5,598 bases of DNA, from contig CALRCT010000032.1 of assembly GCA_943354655.1 (NCBI GenBank), positions 1 through 5,598 of the forward strand. The letters are read 5' to 3'. This document shows positions 1 to 5,598 of this stretch, in pieces (within the stretch, counting starts at the first letter, position 1; each line of letters opens with the position of its first letter). This stretch comes from an uncultured Candidatus Saccharimonas sp. Its GTDB lineage: Bacteria; Patescibacteriota; Saccharimonadia; Saccharimonadales; SZUA-47. Position numbers and translations under genes: made by a program. Below the pieces are notes generated by a model. That model had not been told where the DNA came from and searched no databases. It was given only the letters and a program-made list of their open reading frames with translations.

Positions 1-176
1 ATAGTGACTGGTACAGTCAATGCTCCGCTTTTAGCAAGAACTTCGGCTTGTCGTTCTGGCTGATCGTCAAGGTTAACTACTTCGTATTTTGCACCCTTAC
101 TATCTAAAAAACGTTTAACCATTACACAATAAGCGCATGTAGTGGTTGTAAATACTGTAATTTTTTTAGATTTCAT
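1..176 (-). CDS. Glutaredoxin-like thiol-disulfide oxidoreductase, C-terminus cut by window edge
   Basis: This partial gene starts with ATG at 176-174 and stays open to the left edge, giving 58 complete residues plus part of the next codon. The protein begins MKSKKITVFTTTTCAYC: a short beta strand followed by a CxxC redox motif (Cys14-Ala-Tyr-Cys17) at the position typical of glutaredoxins. The TVPVT segment at residues 54-58 matches the conserved cis-proline loop that sits beside the active site in thioredoxin-fold proteins. Family members of this small type are about 75-85 residues, so roughly 20-25 residues lie outside the window. There is no signal peptide, so it should be cytoplasmic and reduce disulfides or mixed disulfides; the substrate cannot be told. 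NrdH-redoxin and YruB-type glutaredoxin-like proteins are the closest alternatives and cannot be separated without the C-terminus. An AAAGGA ribosome site lies 6 nt before the ATG and supports this start. The gene has its own promoter, 96 bp after the FKBP gene. Confidence 0.88.
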   Translation of the reverse strand, partial: MKSKKITVFTTTTCAYCVMVKRFLDSKGAKYEVVNLDDQPERQAEVLAKSGALTVPVT

Positions 177-182
177 GGTGTT

Positions 183-188
183 TCCTTT
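183..188 (-). promoter_or_regulatory. Shine-Dalgarno site of the glutaredoxin-like gene
   Basis: The minus strand reads AAAGGA here, 6 nt before the ATG at 176. This is a good ribosome-binding site at normal spacing and fixes the start codon. Confidence 0.75.
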
Positions 189-211
189 ATTTTATTTATT
201 CTTATACTTCT

Positions 212-240
212 ATTGTATATAGTGCTTAAGTTAATTTCAA
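212..240 (-). promoter_or_regulatory. Sigma70-type promoter for the glutaredoxin-like gene
   Basis: On the minus strand a -35 box TTGAAA (240-235) and a -10 box TACAAT (217-212) are separated by exactly 17 bp. Each box matches the consensus at 5 of 6 positions. Transcription would start near position 205, giving a leader of about 29 nt. It is the best-formed promoter in the window and suggests that the glutaredoxin can be expressed separately from the genes upstream. It is overlapped by an inverted repeat (217-250). The call is by inspection only. Confidence 0.65.
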
Positions 241-250
241 TACACTATAT
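217..250. repeat. 8-bp inverted repeat bracketing the glutaredoxin promoter, possible operator
   Basis: ATATAGTG at 217-224 and its perfect reverse complement CACTATAT at 243-250 are separated by 18 bp. On the minus strand one arm lies just upstream of the -35 box and the other lies in the spacer and touches the first base of the -10 box, where a bound dimeric repressor could block RNA polymerase. As RNA it would be a weak AT-rich stem with a large loop and no following U-tract, so a terminator for the FKBP transcript is unlikely. The repeat is seen directly; the operator role is inferred, and chance is possible in AT-rich DNA. Confidence 0.4.
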
Positions 251-272
251 GTTGTGTTAATAACGTTTATTA

Positions 273-872
273 TTAATCTATAGATATAAGTTCGATATCA
301 AATACTAGATCTGATTTTGCTGGAATTGATGGAGGGCTACCTGCTTCGCCGTATGCTAGTGCATATGGAATAACCAATCGACGCTTGCCACCAACTTTCA
401 TACCTGGGACGCCGTCTTGCCATCCTTTAATTACGCCACTTAGTGGGAACGATGCTGGCTTGCCGCCGTCTTTTGAACTTTCGAATATAATTCCATTACT
501 AACTAATGCGCCAGTGTAATGTACCGTAACTTTTGCACCGGTAGCAACAGCATTTCCTGTTCCTTCTACTAGATCAATTTTTTGTAAATCTGTAACCAAC
601 TGTTCTTGTGACGTAAAATCTGCTAATTTAGTACCTTTCAACTTACCCTCCTGTGGTGTATTTTGTGGTTGTTCTTGTTGTTGCTTTTTTCTTGCTGCAT
701 CTGCTGCTTCTATTGCGCTAGTATCTGTTGCACTATTCGATGTATCAGCTGTAGATGTTTGGCTATCCTTTCTTATTTGCCATATAACAAAACCTGTTAA
801 TGCTACCGAACTGAAAAAAAACACTCCCGCTAATGCAAACGCTGCAATACGTTGACCGGCACGTTCTGACAT
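273..872 (-). CDS. Membrane-anchored FKBP-type peptidyl-prolyl cis-trans isomerase
   Basis: The 199-residue protein should catalyse cis-trans isomerisation of Xaa-Pro bonds and assist folding, probably of exported proteins. Residues 9-33 form one hydrophobic segment with no lipobox cysteine and no clear signal-peptidase site, so a signal anchor with the domain outside is most likely. Residues 36-80 form a Ser/Thr/Ala- and Gln-rich, low-complexity linker. Residues 100-199 are an FKBP domain with VTVHYTG at 115-121, an FESS loop at 130-133, VIKGW at 147-151, AYG at 173-175 and a final strand LVFDIEL. Aligned by eye to human FKBP12, the pocket residues Tyr26, Phe36, Phe46, Val55, Ile56, Trp59, Tyr82 and Phe99 are kept (Tyr119, Phe130, Phe142, Val147, Ile148, Trp151, Tyr174, Phe191). 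Asp37 is replaced by Glu131 and His87 by Ser179. The gene ends in TAA and is richer in G+C than the RND gene. Activity is likely; clients are unknown. Confidence 0.93.
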   Translation of the reverse strand: MSERAGQRIAAFALAGVFFFSSVALTGFVIWQIRKDSQTSTADTSNSATDTSAIEAADAARKKQQQEQPQNTPQEGKLKGTKLADFTSQEQLVTDLQKIDLVEGTGNAVATGAKVTVHYTGALVSNGIIFESSKDGGKPASFPLSGVIKGWQDGVPGMKVGGKRRLVIPYALAYGEAGSPPSIPAKSDLVFDIELISID

Positions 873-882
873 AATTATAAAA

Positions 883-888
883 CCCTCT
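883..888 (-). promoter_or_regulatory. Shine-Dalgarno site of the FKBP gene
   Basis: The minus strand reads AGAGGG, 10 nt before the ATG at 872. The spacing is slightly long but acceptable, and it supports this start, which keeps the whole membrane anchor. Confidence 0.6.
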
Positions 889-928
889 CTTTATTCACGC
901 GTATTATGCGTTTTACCTTTGTTATTTA

Positions 929-958
929 ATTATACAACCGCAGTATCACTTGCGCCAA
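929..958 (-). promoter_or_regulatory. Possible promoter for the FKBP gene
   Basis: A perfect -10 hexamer TATAAT lies at 934-929 on the minus strand. The best -35 candidate is TTGGCG at 958-953, 18 bp upstream and within the last codons of the RND gene. Transcription would start near 922 with a leader of about 50 nt. Perfect -10 matches occur by chance in AT-rich DNA, so read-through from the RND gene is an alternative source of FKBP transcript. No terminator is visible in the 73-bp gap. Confidence 0.4.
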
Positions 959-3738
959 GTAAAAATGACCCAAAGTAAAAATCTTACAACACGTACTGGT
1001 GCTATTAATATGTCGGCTATTGTTTGTGGAATTATATGTAGCTGTCTTTTCCATAACTTTGCGCCTTTTCTACGTACCCACTCACCTAATAAAAAGTAAT
1101 AAGGAAAAGCAATTACCACCAATAATGTACTAGATAACAATCCAAAAATTAATGTATAACTTAACGATTCCCAGAATGGATCAGTTAGTGCAAGCGGTAT
1201 AAGTGCCAAAACACTAGTTAAACTAGTAGTAATTAAAGGTCTAAATCTTGCTTTTAGCGACAATGCCATTGATTCATACACATCTTTACCATCACGGCGT
1301 GCTTGGTTGGCGTAATCTGTTAGTAGTATAGTGTTGTTTACCGCAATACCAATTAATGCAAAAAATCCTACCATCACAAAAAAACTTAAAGGATTATTTG
1401 TTATTTTTAAGCCGCCAGCTACTCCAAAAAAGCTAAATGGAATAGCTGTAAATATTAACAAAGGCTGTACAAAAGATCCAAATTGAACCACAAGTAGTAC
1501 ATACATAATGATTAATAAAATTGGAAAAGCGAATAGCATAGACTTAAATGAATCTTGGTTATTGGATTCGTTACCAAAATCATAAACAATCTGTTTTTCA
1601 TTAATTCCAAATTTACTAAGTTTTTGATTGTCGTAACTTTCTACTACTAATTTTTTGGCTGCTCCTACAAGAGCAGACACGTCATCTTGGTCAAAGCCAG
1701 ACTTTACTTCTACGTATCTTTTTCCATTTTCTCTTAATACAGATACACGCTTAGTCACGTCGGTTCTAACTATTTTTGCTTTTGTACCATTATTTCGATT
1801 AATTTCTTTGCCCAAAAGATTATCCTTCATATTATTAGCTAACTTGTAAGCTTTGTCTGAATCTTCTTCAAAAATTCTAACAGCAAACGGATAATCATCC
1901 TTGGCTGGACCGGCATCTACTTGCCTAACTTTTACCTCGGCTGTATCAAAATCTTTAAATGACAGTTGCAACTGACTAACTAGTTCTGGTGACTTAGTTG
2001 TACGATTTTTGTAGTCAGTTAATTTAATATATGCAGTAGCCTGAAAAGTGGAACCACTAGATTGGTAATAAACCTGATTTATATTCTTTCCCAGGGTGTC
2101 GCCAATAATAATATTAGCTTTGTCTATAATTAGTTCTGCGTCTTTTATATTAACTGCATCCTTAAATCTAAAAGCAACACTTAATGAATTTGAATCTTTA
2201 GTACTAGGAAATATATCGAACTTAAGTTTATTAAATAACGGAATACTAGCCAAAAACATCGCCGAACTAAACAAAACGGCAAAGCCGCCATATAATATTC
2301 GTTTTTTTGTATTATTTTTTGTGTCTAGTAAGTTTTTAGAAAGCTTGTTAGATGCGTAATCTTCTAGCTTAATAATTGGGTTTTTGAATTTTGCTTTTTT
2401 ATTATTTTGGCTTACTAATAATCTTGATAAATACGGTACCAATGTTAAAGATATTATATAAGATATTAACAAAGCAATAATAATTGTAACGGGCAAAATA
2501 CGAATAAAGTCGCCTAAAATACCACTTATAAACAGCATTGGAGCAAATGCTAACATAGTAATTAATGTTCCAGAAAAACTAGCACGTGCTACCTTTTTTA
2601 TAGCTCCAGCAGCGATTTTTCTTCTGGTACTATCGCTGTGTTTTGCCGAATCTATAGCTTCTACCATAATTGTCGTATCGTCTACTATTAACCCCAAACT
2701 TAAAATCAATCCAAAAAGTGTAATTGTATTTAGCGTTATACCAACCGCGTACAAGACTCCTATAGTAGCTAAAATTACAGTAGCCATACTTAGCGCAGTA
2801 GCTATTCCTGCCCTAAATGATATAAGCAAACAACTAACTATTATTACAACCAGTAAACCTTCTAGTAGGCTTTGTTGAAGGCTAGAAACCTGCGATCTTA
2901 TTCCCTCTGCAAAATCTGCAGTAATAGAAACTTTTAAACCACTAAATTGTTTGTCTTGTTTTAATTCTTCAATTTTTTTACTAACAGAATCATAAAGTTT
3001 AAGCTGATCAGTGTCAGCTTTTGCCTGCAAGCCAATTGTGACAGACGGGTAAAAAATTATAGCACCACTACCGTCCTTTATACCTAATCTGTCAAAATGT
3101 GTAATTTCTGCTTTATTTAATCCTGTTACAGGATCCCTACCTTGGTCTATTTGGTTAAACAATATTGCCTTATTTAATCCATCAACACTTTTAAGTTCTT
3201 CTGTAACTTTATCTGCTGCTGCGATTAACTCATTTATTGGTATTTTTTTGTCACTAGTAACGTTCACTAGCATATCTGACTGTTCTTGAAATCTTCCTGC
3301 ATCAATTGCACTAAATTCCTGAGTAGCGCCTTTAGGAAGTAGACTTTTTTCTGCTAAAAAGTTTTGTACTAATAAGTTTCCGTCTTTAGACGATACGCCG
3401 TCGTTATATTTAATAGTAAATAAATACGAAAAATCATTAGATTGAGAATACACAGTCTTAACTTCTGGCAATGATTTAATTGCTTCACTAATAGGATTGG
3501 TAATTTTTGAATCTACAATATTTTTATCGTTTACAAAATATGTACCCTTTATAACGCTTATTGGAATATCTACGTTAGGAAACCCCTGCCGCTGCATTAA
3601 GGTTGTATAACTAAGCAAACCAAATATTACTATTGCCGCCCAAAACAAAGTAGTAAGTTCTACTTTATCAAAAAAATACAGTCCCAACTTTTGTAAGTTT
3701 GTTAGTTTAGTACTGGCTTGTTCAACTTTAGCTTTCAT
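946..3738 (-). CDS. RND-superfamily efflux permease (HAE1/AcrB-like), short form
   Basis: The 930-residue protein is a proton-driven transporter with the typical two-fold repeat. Predicted membrane helices are TM1 ~27-46, TM2-TM6 ~288-437, TM7 ~481-500 and TM8-TM12 ~732-884. Two large extracytoplasmic loops (about 47-287 and 501-731) form the porter domain. TM4 carries the paired proton-relay aspartates Asp353-Asp354 in GLIVDDTTIMVE. TM10 reads IAVNNTILL, so Asn801 stands where AcrB has Lys940. Arg831 and Thr838 appear to match AcrB Arg971 and Thr978. AcrB-type proteins have about 1,030-1,050 residues; the shortfall lies in the two loops, where the TolC-docking subdomains seem absent. A 46-residue C-terminal tail holds an extra hydrophobic stretch (~907-928). 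The likely role is extrusion of hydrophobic or amphiphilic compounds or lipids; the substrate is unknown. No adaptor gene is adjacent. It begins 29 bp after the ABC gene, has a weak ribosome site and ends in TGA. Confidence 0.92.
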   Translation of the reverse strand: MKAKVEQASTKLTNLQKLGLYFFDKVELTTLFWAAIVIFGLLSYTTLMQRQGFPNVDIPISVIKGTYFVNDKNIVDSKITNPISEAIKSLPEVKTVYSQSNDFSYLFTIKYNDGVSSKDGNLLVQNFLAEKSLLPKGATQEFSAIDAGRFQEQSDMLVNVTSDKKIPINELIAAADKVTEELKSVDGLNKAILFNQIDQGRDPVTGLNKAEITHFDRLGIKDGSGAIIFYPSVTIGLQAKADTDQLKLYDSVSKKIEELKQDKQFSGLKVSITADFAEGIRSQVSSLQQSLLEGLLVVIIVSCLLISFRAGIATALSMATVILATIGVLYAVGITLNTITLFGLILSLGLIVDDTTIMVEAIDSAKHSDSTRRKIAAGAIKKVARASFSGTLITMLAFAPMLFISGILGDFIRILPVTIIIALLISYIISLTLVPYLSRLLVSQNNKKAKFKNPIIKLEDYASNKLSKNLLDTKNNTKKRILYGGFAVLFSSAMFLASIPLFNKLKFDIFPSTKDSNSLSVAFRFKDAVNIKDAELIIDKANIIIGDTLGKNINQVYYQSSGSTFQATAYIKLTDYKNRTTKSPELVSQLQLSFKDFDTAEVKVRQVDAGPAKDDYPFAVRIFEEDSDKAYKLANNMKDNLLGKEINRNNGTKAKIVRTDVTKRVSVLRENGKRYVEVKSGFDQDDVSALVGAAKKLVVESYDNQKLSKFGINEKQIVYDFGNESNNQDSFKSMLFAFPILLIIMYVLLVVQFGSFVQPLLIFTAIPFSFFGVAGGLKITNNPLSFFVMVGFFALIGIAVNNTILLTDYANQARRDGKDVYESMALSLKARFRPLITTSLTSVLALIPLALTDPFWESLSYTLIFGLLSSTLLVVIAFPYYFLLGEWVRRKGAKLWKRQLHIIPQTIADILIAPVRVVRFLLWVIFTWRK

Positions 3739-3749
3739 AAATTAGTGTG

Positions 3750-3752
3750 TCC
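3750..3752 (-). promoter_or_regulatory. Weak ribosome-binding site of the RND gene
   Basis: Only a minimal GGA (within TTGGAC on the minus strand) is present, 11 nt before the ATG at 3738. This is much weaker than the site of the ABC gene. With the stop of the ABC gene only 29 bp away and no promoter between, translation of the permease may depend partly on ribosomes arriving from the upstream gene. The next in-frame Met is residue 48, which would delete TM1, so the annotated start is the only sensible one. Confidence 0.4.
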
Positions 3753-3767
3753 AATTAATATTATAAA

Positions 3768-5540
3768 TTATGCCGATATATCGTATTTTTGAAGTTTTAA
3801 CTTAGCTGTTTCTGTATCTCCACCTTGTAATTTAAGTAACTGCGAATATATACCTCCAGAAACAGACAATTCAACAGGTGATCCAATCTCTTCTATTGAT
3901 CCGTTTTTGATTGTAATAATTTGATCTACAGCCGATATAGTACTTAATCTATGGGCTATTATTATAGTCGTACGGCCTTTCATTAGTGTTTTAAGTGCTT
4001 CTTGAACCATTGATTCACTTTTACTGTCTAGGCTACTAGTTGCTTCGTCTAATACAAGTATTGGGGCATCTTTTAATAAAGCACGTGCGATTGCTATTCG
4101 TTGCTTTTGTCCGCCGCTAAGTTTTAACCCACGTTCACCAATTTGCGTATCGTAACCATTTTCTAATTTTTCTATAAATTCATGTGCGTTAGCAGCAATT
4201 GCAGCTTGTTTTACTTTTTCGTCAGATATTTTTATATTTGAATAAGCTATGTTTTCTTTTATTGTGCCACTAAATAATGCAGGTTCCTGAAAAACTACCC
4301 CAACGTTAGCTCTAAGACTAGACTGCGTTACATTTGATATATCTTGGTTGTCTATTAATATTTTACCTGTACCGGGTTCATAAAATCTTAAAAGTAAATT
4401 TGTAAGTGTTGTTTTGCCTTCACCTGATTCACCTACAAGTGCTATTTTGGTATTTGGCTTAATATCAAAGGATATGTTTTTTAAAACTGTATGATTATCG
4501 TTGTAACCAAAAGTTACATCGCTAAAAATAACTTCGCCTTTAGTTACTTCAAGGATTTTAGCGTCTGAACTATCTGTAATTTCTGGAACTATATTCATAA
4601 TCTCAAAATAATCTTTACTATCGGCAATTGCCCGCTGTGTGTTTTCTACAAGAAAACTAATAGTAAAAATAGGAATGCGTATATTCATTGCATACAAGAT
4701 TAGCGCAACAGCTTGTCCCGGACTAAACGCACCTTGTGCACCTTTTACAAATATAAAAAGATACACAAACAAAAATATTGTATTTAAAATTAAGCGCCTT
4801 CTAACGTCCTGTTTATGCCAGTACGAAGACTGTGGCCTTAAAATCTTTAAAGCACTATTCATCTGCTTATTAAAAAATCTGAGTTCTTGTTTTTCTTGTA
4901 TAAAACTTTTAACGACCTTTACCTGACTTATAGATTCTGCAAATCGACCGCTTGCTATATCCAGGTGTTCGTTCTTTTGTTTTTGCCAGGCTTGCCATTT
5001 ACTACTGCTTTTTATGGTCATCCAGGTAAATATTGGGTAAAGCGCAAATAGCATTAGGGCTACCTGCCAACTGTAGTATGCAACGGCTACTAAACTTAAA
5101 ATTGTGCTAAAAATAAATTGTAAAAAGTTATTGCTCATCATTTGAATAAAACTAGTAACTTGTACAATAGACCTATTCAAACGATTTATAATTTTTCCGG
5201 ATAATTCATTGTCAAAATAATTTTGCGGTAATGACATTAGGTGTTCGTAATATTTGCGACTTAAAATATTTTGTAATTTACCTGCAACTTGGTCACCAAT
5301 ATAACCATTTATATTACCTACAATTGTTTGCATTACATCTAATACAAATATAGCTAATGCCAAATAAATAACAAATCTTACGTTCGATTGTGTACCTTTT
5401 CGCATTTCGTCAATTGCCCATCCACTAAAAAGCGGAGTAAGAATAGTAGTAACAGATAACAGTGTTGTTAAAGCGCTTATTAAGGCGTAGCTTCTCCAAA
5501 GCTCATGTCCTGTTTTAAGTATTCTAAATATGTGTTTCAT
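3768..5540 (-). CDS. ABC exporter half-transporter (fused membrane and ATPase domains, MsbA/BmrA/MdlB type)
   Basis: The 590-residue protein has the usual length and order of a type IV (MsbA-like) ABC exporter subunit. It should act as a homodimer, or as a heterodimer with an unseen partner, using ATP to export lipids, drugs or peptides. Six membrane helices lie at about 16-38, 54-80, 136-156, 158-175, 247-268 and 274-296. The ATPase domain (~331-570) has every key motif: A-loop Tyr346, Walker A GESGEGKTT (370-378), Q-loop Gln418, signature LSGGQ (474-478), Walker B ILVLDE (494-499) with catalytic Glu499, D-loop SSLD (502-505) and H-loop His530. Both ATP-site halves are canonical, so a homodimer would have two working sites. 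A short polar tail follows residue 572. No peptidase domain is present, so a bacteriocin processor is unlikely. A strong AAAGGGAG site 7 nt before the ATG and a TATAAT box fix the start. It probably heads an operon with the RND permease. Confidence 0.94.
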   Translation of the reverse strand: MKHIFRILKTGHELWRSYALISALTTLLSVTTILTPLFSGWAIDEMRKGTQSNVRFVIYLALAIFVLDVMQTIVGNINGYIGDQVAGKLQNILSRKYYEHLMSLPQNYFDNELSGKIINRLNRSIVQVTSFIQMMSNNFLQFIFSTILSLVAVAYYSWQVALMLFALYPIFTWMTIKSSSKWQAWQKQKNEHLDIASGRFAESISQVKVVKSFIQEKQELRFFNKQMNSALKILRPQSSYWHKQDVRRRLILNTIFLFVYLFIFVKGAQGAFSPGQAVALILYAMNIRIPIFTISFLVENTQRAIADSKDYFEIMNIVPEITDSSDAKILEVTKGEVIFSDVTFGYNDNHTVLKNISFDIKPNTKIALVGESGEGKTTLTNLLLRFYEPGTGKILIDNQDISNVTQSSLRANVGVVFQEPALFSGTIKENIAYSNIKISDEKVKQAAIAANAHEFIEKLENGYDTQIGERGLKLSGGQKQRIAIARALLKDAPILVLDEATSSLDSKSESMVQEALKTLMKGRTTIIIAHRLSTISAVDQIITIKNGSIEEIGSPVELSVSGGIYSQLLKLQGGDTETAKLKLQKYDISA

Positions 5541-5547
5541 TATGTAG

Positions 5548-5555
5548 CTCCCTTT
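5548..5555 (-). promoter_or_regulatory. Strong Shine-Dalgarno site of the ABC exporter gene
   Basis: The minus strand reads AAAGGGAG, 7 nt before the ATG at 5540. It is the strongest ribosome site in the window and fits a well-translated first gene of an operon. Confidence 0.8.
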
Positions 5556-5569
5556 AGGTATATCGTATC

Positions 5570-5598
5570 ATTATAAGCATTTTAAAAGATAGATACTA
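5570..5598 (-). promoter_or_regulatory. Likely promoter of the ABC-RND operon, -35 region at window edge
   Basis: A perfect TATAAT lies at 5575-5570 on the minus strand, 29 nt before the start codon, giving a transcript start near 5563 and a leader of about 22 nt. With 17-bp spacing the -35 box would be TAGTAT at 5598-5593, a poor match at the last bases of the window. The -10 box, short leader and strong ribosome site together make a promoter plausible. Transcription from further upstream cannot be excluded. Confidence 0.5.

Noticed and set aside
257..276. Inverted repeat TTAATAA/TTATTAA at the end of the FKBP gene, considered as a terminator
   Set aside because: The 7-bp stem is made only of A-T pairs and no U-tract follows it on the minus strand, so it is too weak to call.
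898..910. Short CGC...GCG hairpin between the RND and FKBP genes, considered as a terminator
   Set aside because: The stem is only 3 bp, and on the transcribed minus strand it is not followed by a U-run.
946..948. Possible recoding of UGA as glycine or tryptophan, as in some CPR or mycoplasma lineages
   Set aside because: The RND gene ends naturally at TGA after a complete protein, and the genes use TGG for Trp with no internal TGA, so the standard meaning holds.
1655..1849. Plus-strand open frame of 64 codons inside the RND gene
   Set aside because: It lies wholly antisense to a clearly conserved permease, resembles no known protein, and has no convincing ribosome site or promoter. It is a by-product of AT-rich coding sequence.
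2096..2359. Plus-strand open frame of 87 codons inside the RND gene
   Set aside because: It is antisense to the permease across TM7 and the start of the second porter loop. Its hydrophobic look comes from the complement of membrane-helix and AT-rich codons.
4639..4926. Plus-strand open frame of 95 codons, Cys-rich, inside the ABC gene
   Set aside because: It is antisense to the transmembrane domain of the exporter and shows no zinc-finger-like spacing or other motif, so the cysteines are taken as chance.
5565..5596. Inverted repeat GTATC/GATAC around the -10 box of the ABC promoter, considered as an operator
   Set aside because: The arms are only 5 bp with a 22-bp spacer, which is expected by chance, and one arm lies at the window edge.

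Overview
This is an AT-rich window (about 30% G+C in sampled lines of the RND gene, about 41% in the FKBP gene, by hand count) with four genes, all on the minus strand. Together they read as a cell-envelope locus. The genes are closely packed, the longest gap is under 100 bp, and the plus strand carries no credible gene. Several features would suit a small-genome bacterium without an outer membrane, possibly of the Patescibacteria/CPR (a Saccharibacteria-like lineage): compact layout, low G+C, an RND permease that seems to lack its TolC-docking subdomains, and no adaptor or outer-membrane channel gene in view. The taxonomic call is an inference of moderate confidence. UGA appears to be a normal stop codon, because the RND gene ends in TGA and no gene has an internal TGA. 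This argues against the UGA=Gly code of Gracilibacteria/Absconditabacteria.

In transcription order (right to left), a TATAAT-type promoter and a strong Shine-Dalgarno at the right edge lead into a complete ABC exporter half-transporter (3768-5540). A 29-bp gap with a weak ribosome site separates it from a 930-residue RND-family permease (946-3738), so the two are probably co-transcribed. A 73-bp gap with a possible promoter leads to a membrane-anchored FKBP-type peptidyl-prolyl isomerase (273-872). A 96-bp gap with a good sigma70-type promoter, overlapped by an 8-bp inverted repeat, leads to a glutaredoxin-like gene that runs off the left end (1-176).

The two transporters suggest export or extrusion of hydrophobic compounds or lipids across the single membrane. 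The anchored FKBP probably helps proteins fold outside the membrane. The glutaredoxin is a cytoplasmic thiol-redox protein with its own promoter, so its link to the others may be only positional. The most interesting points are the apparent loss of both docking subdomains in the RND protein, its Asn-Asn variant at the usual Lys proton-relay site, its extra hydrophobic C-terminal tail, and the possible operator over the glutaredoxin promoter. I found no RNA gene, CRISPR array, insertion sequence or convincing terminator, and no clear sign of a wholly new system.
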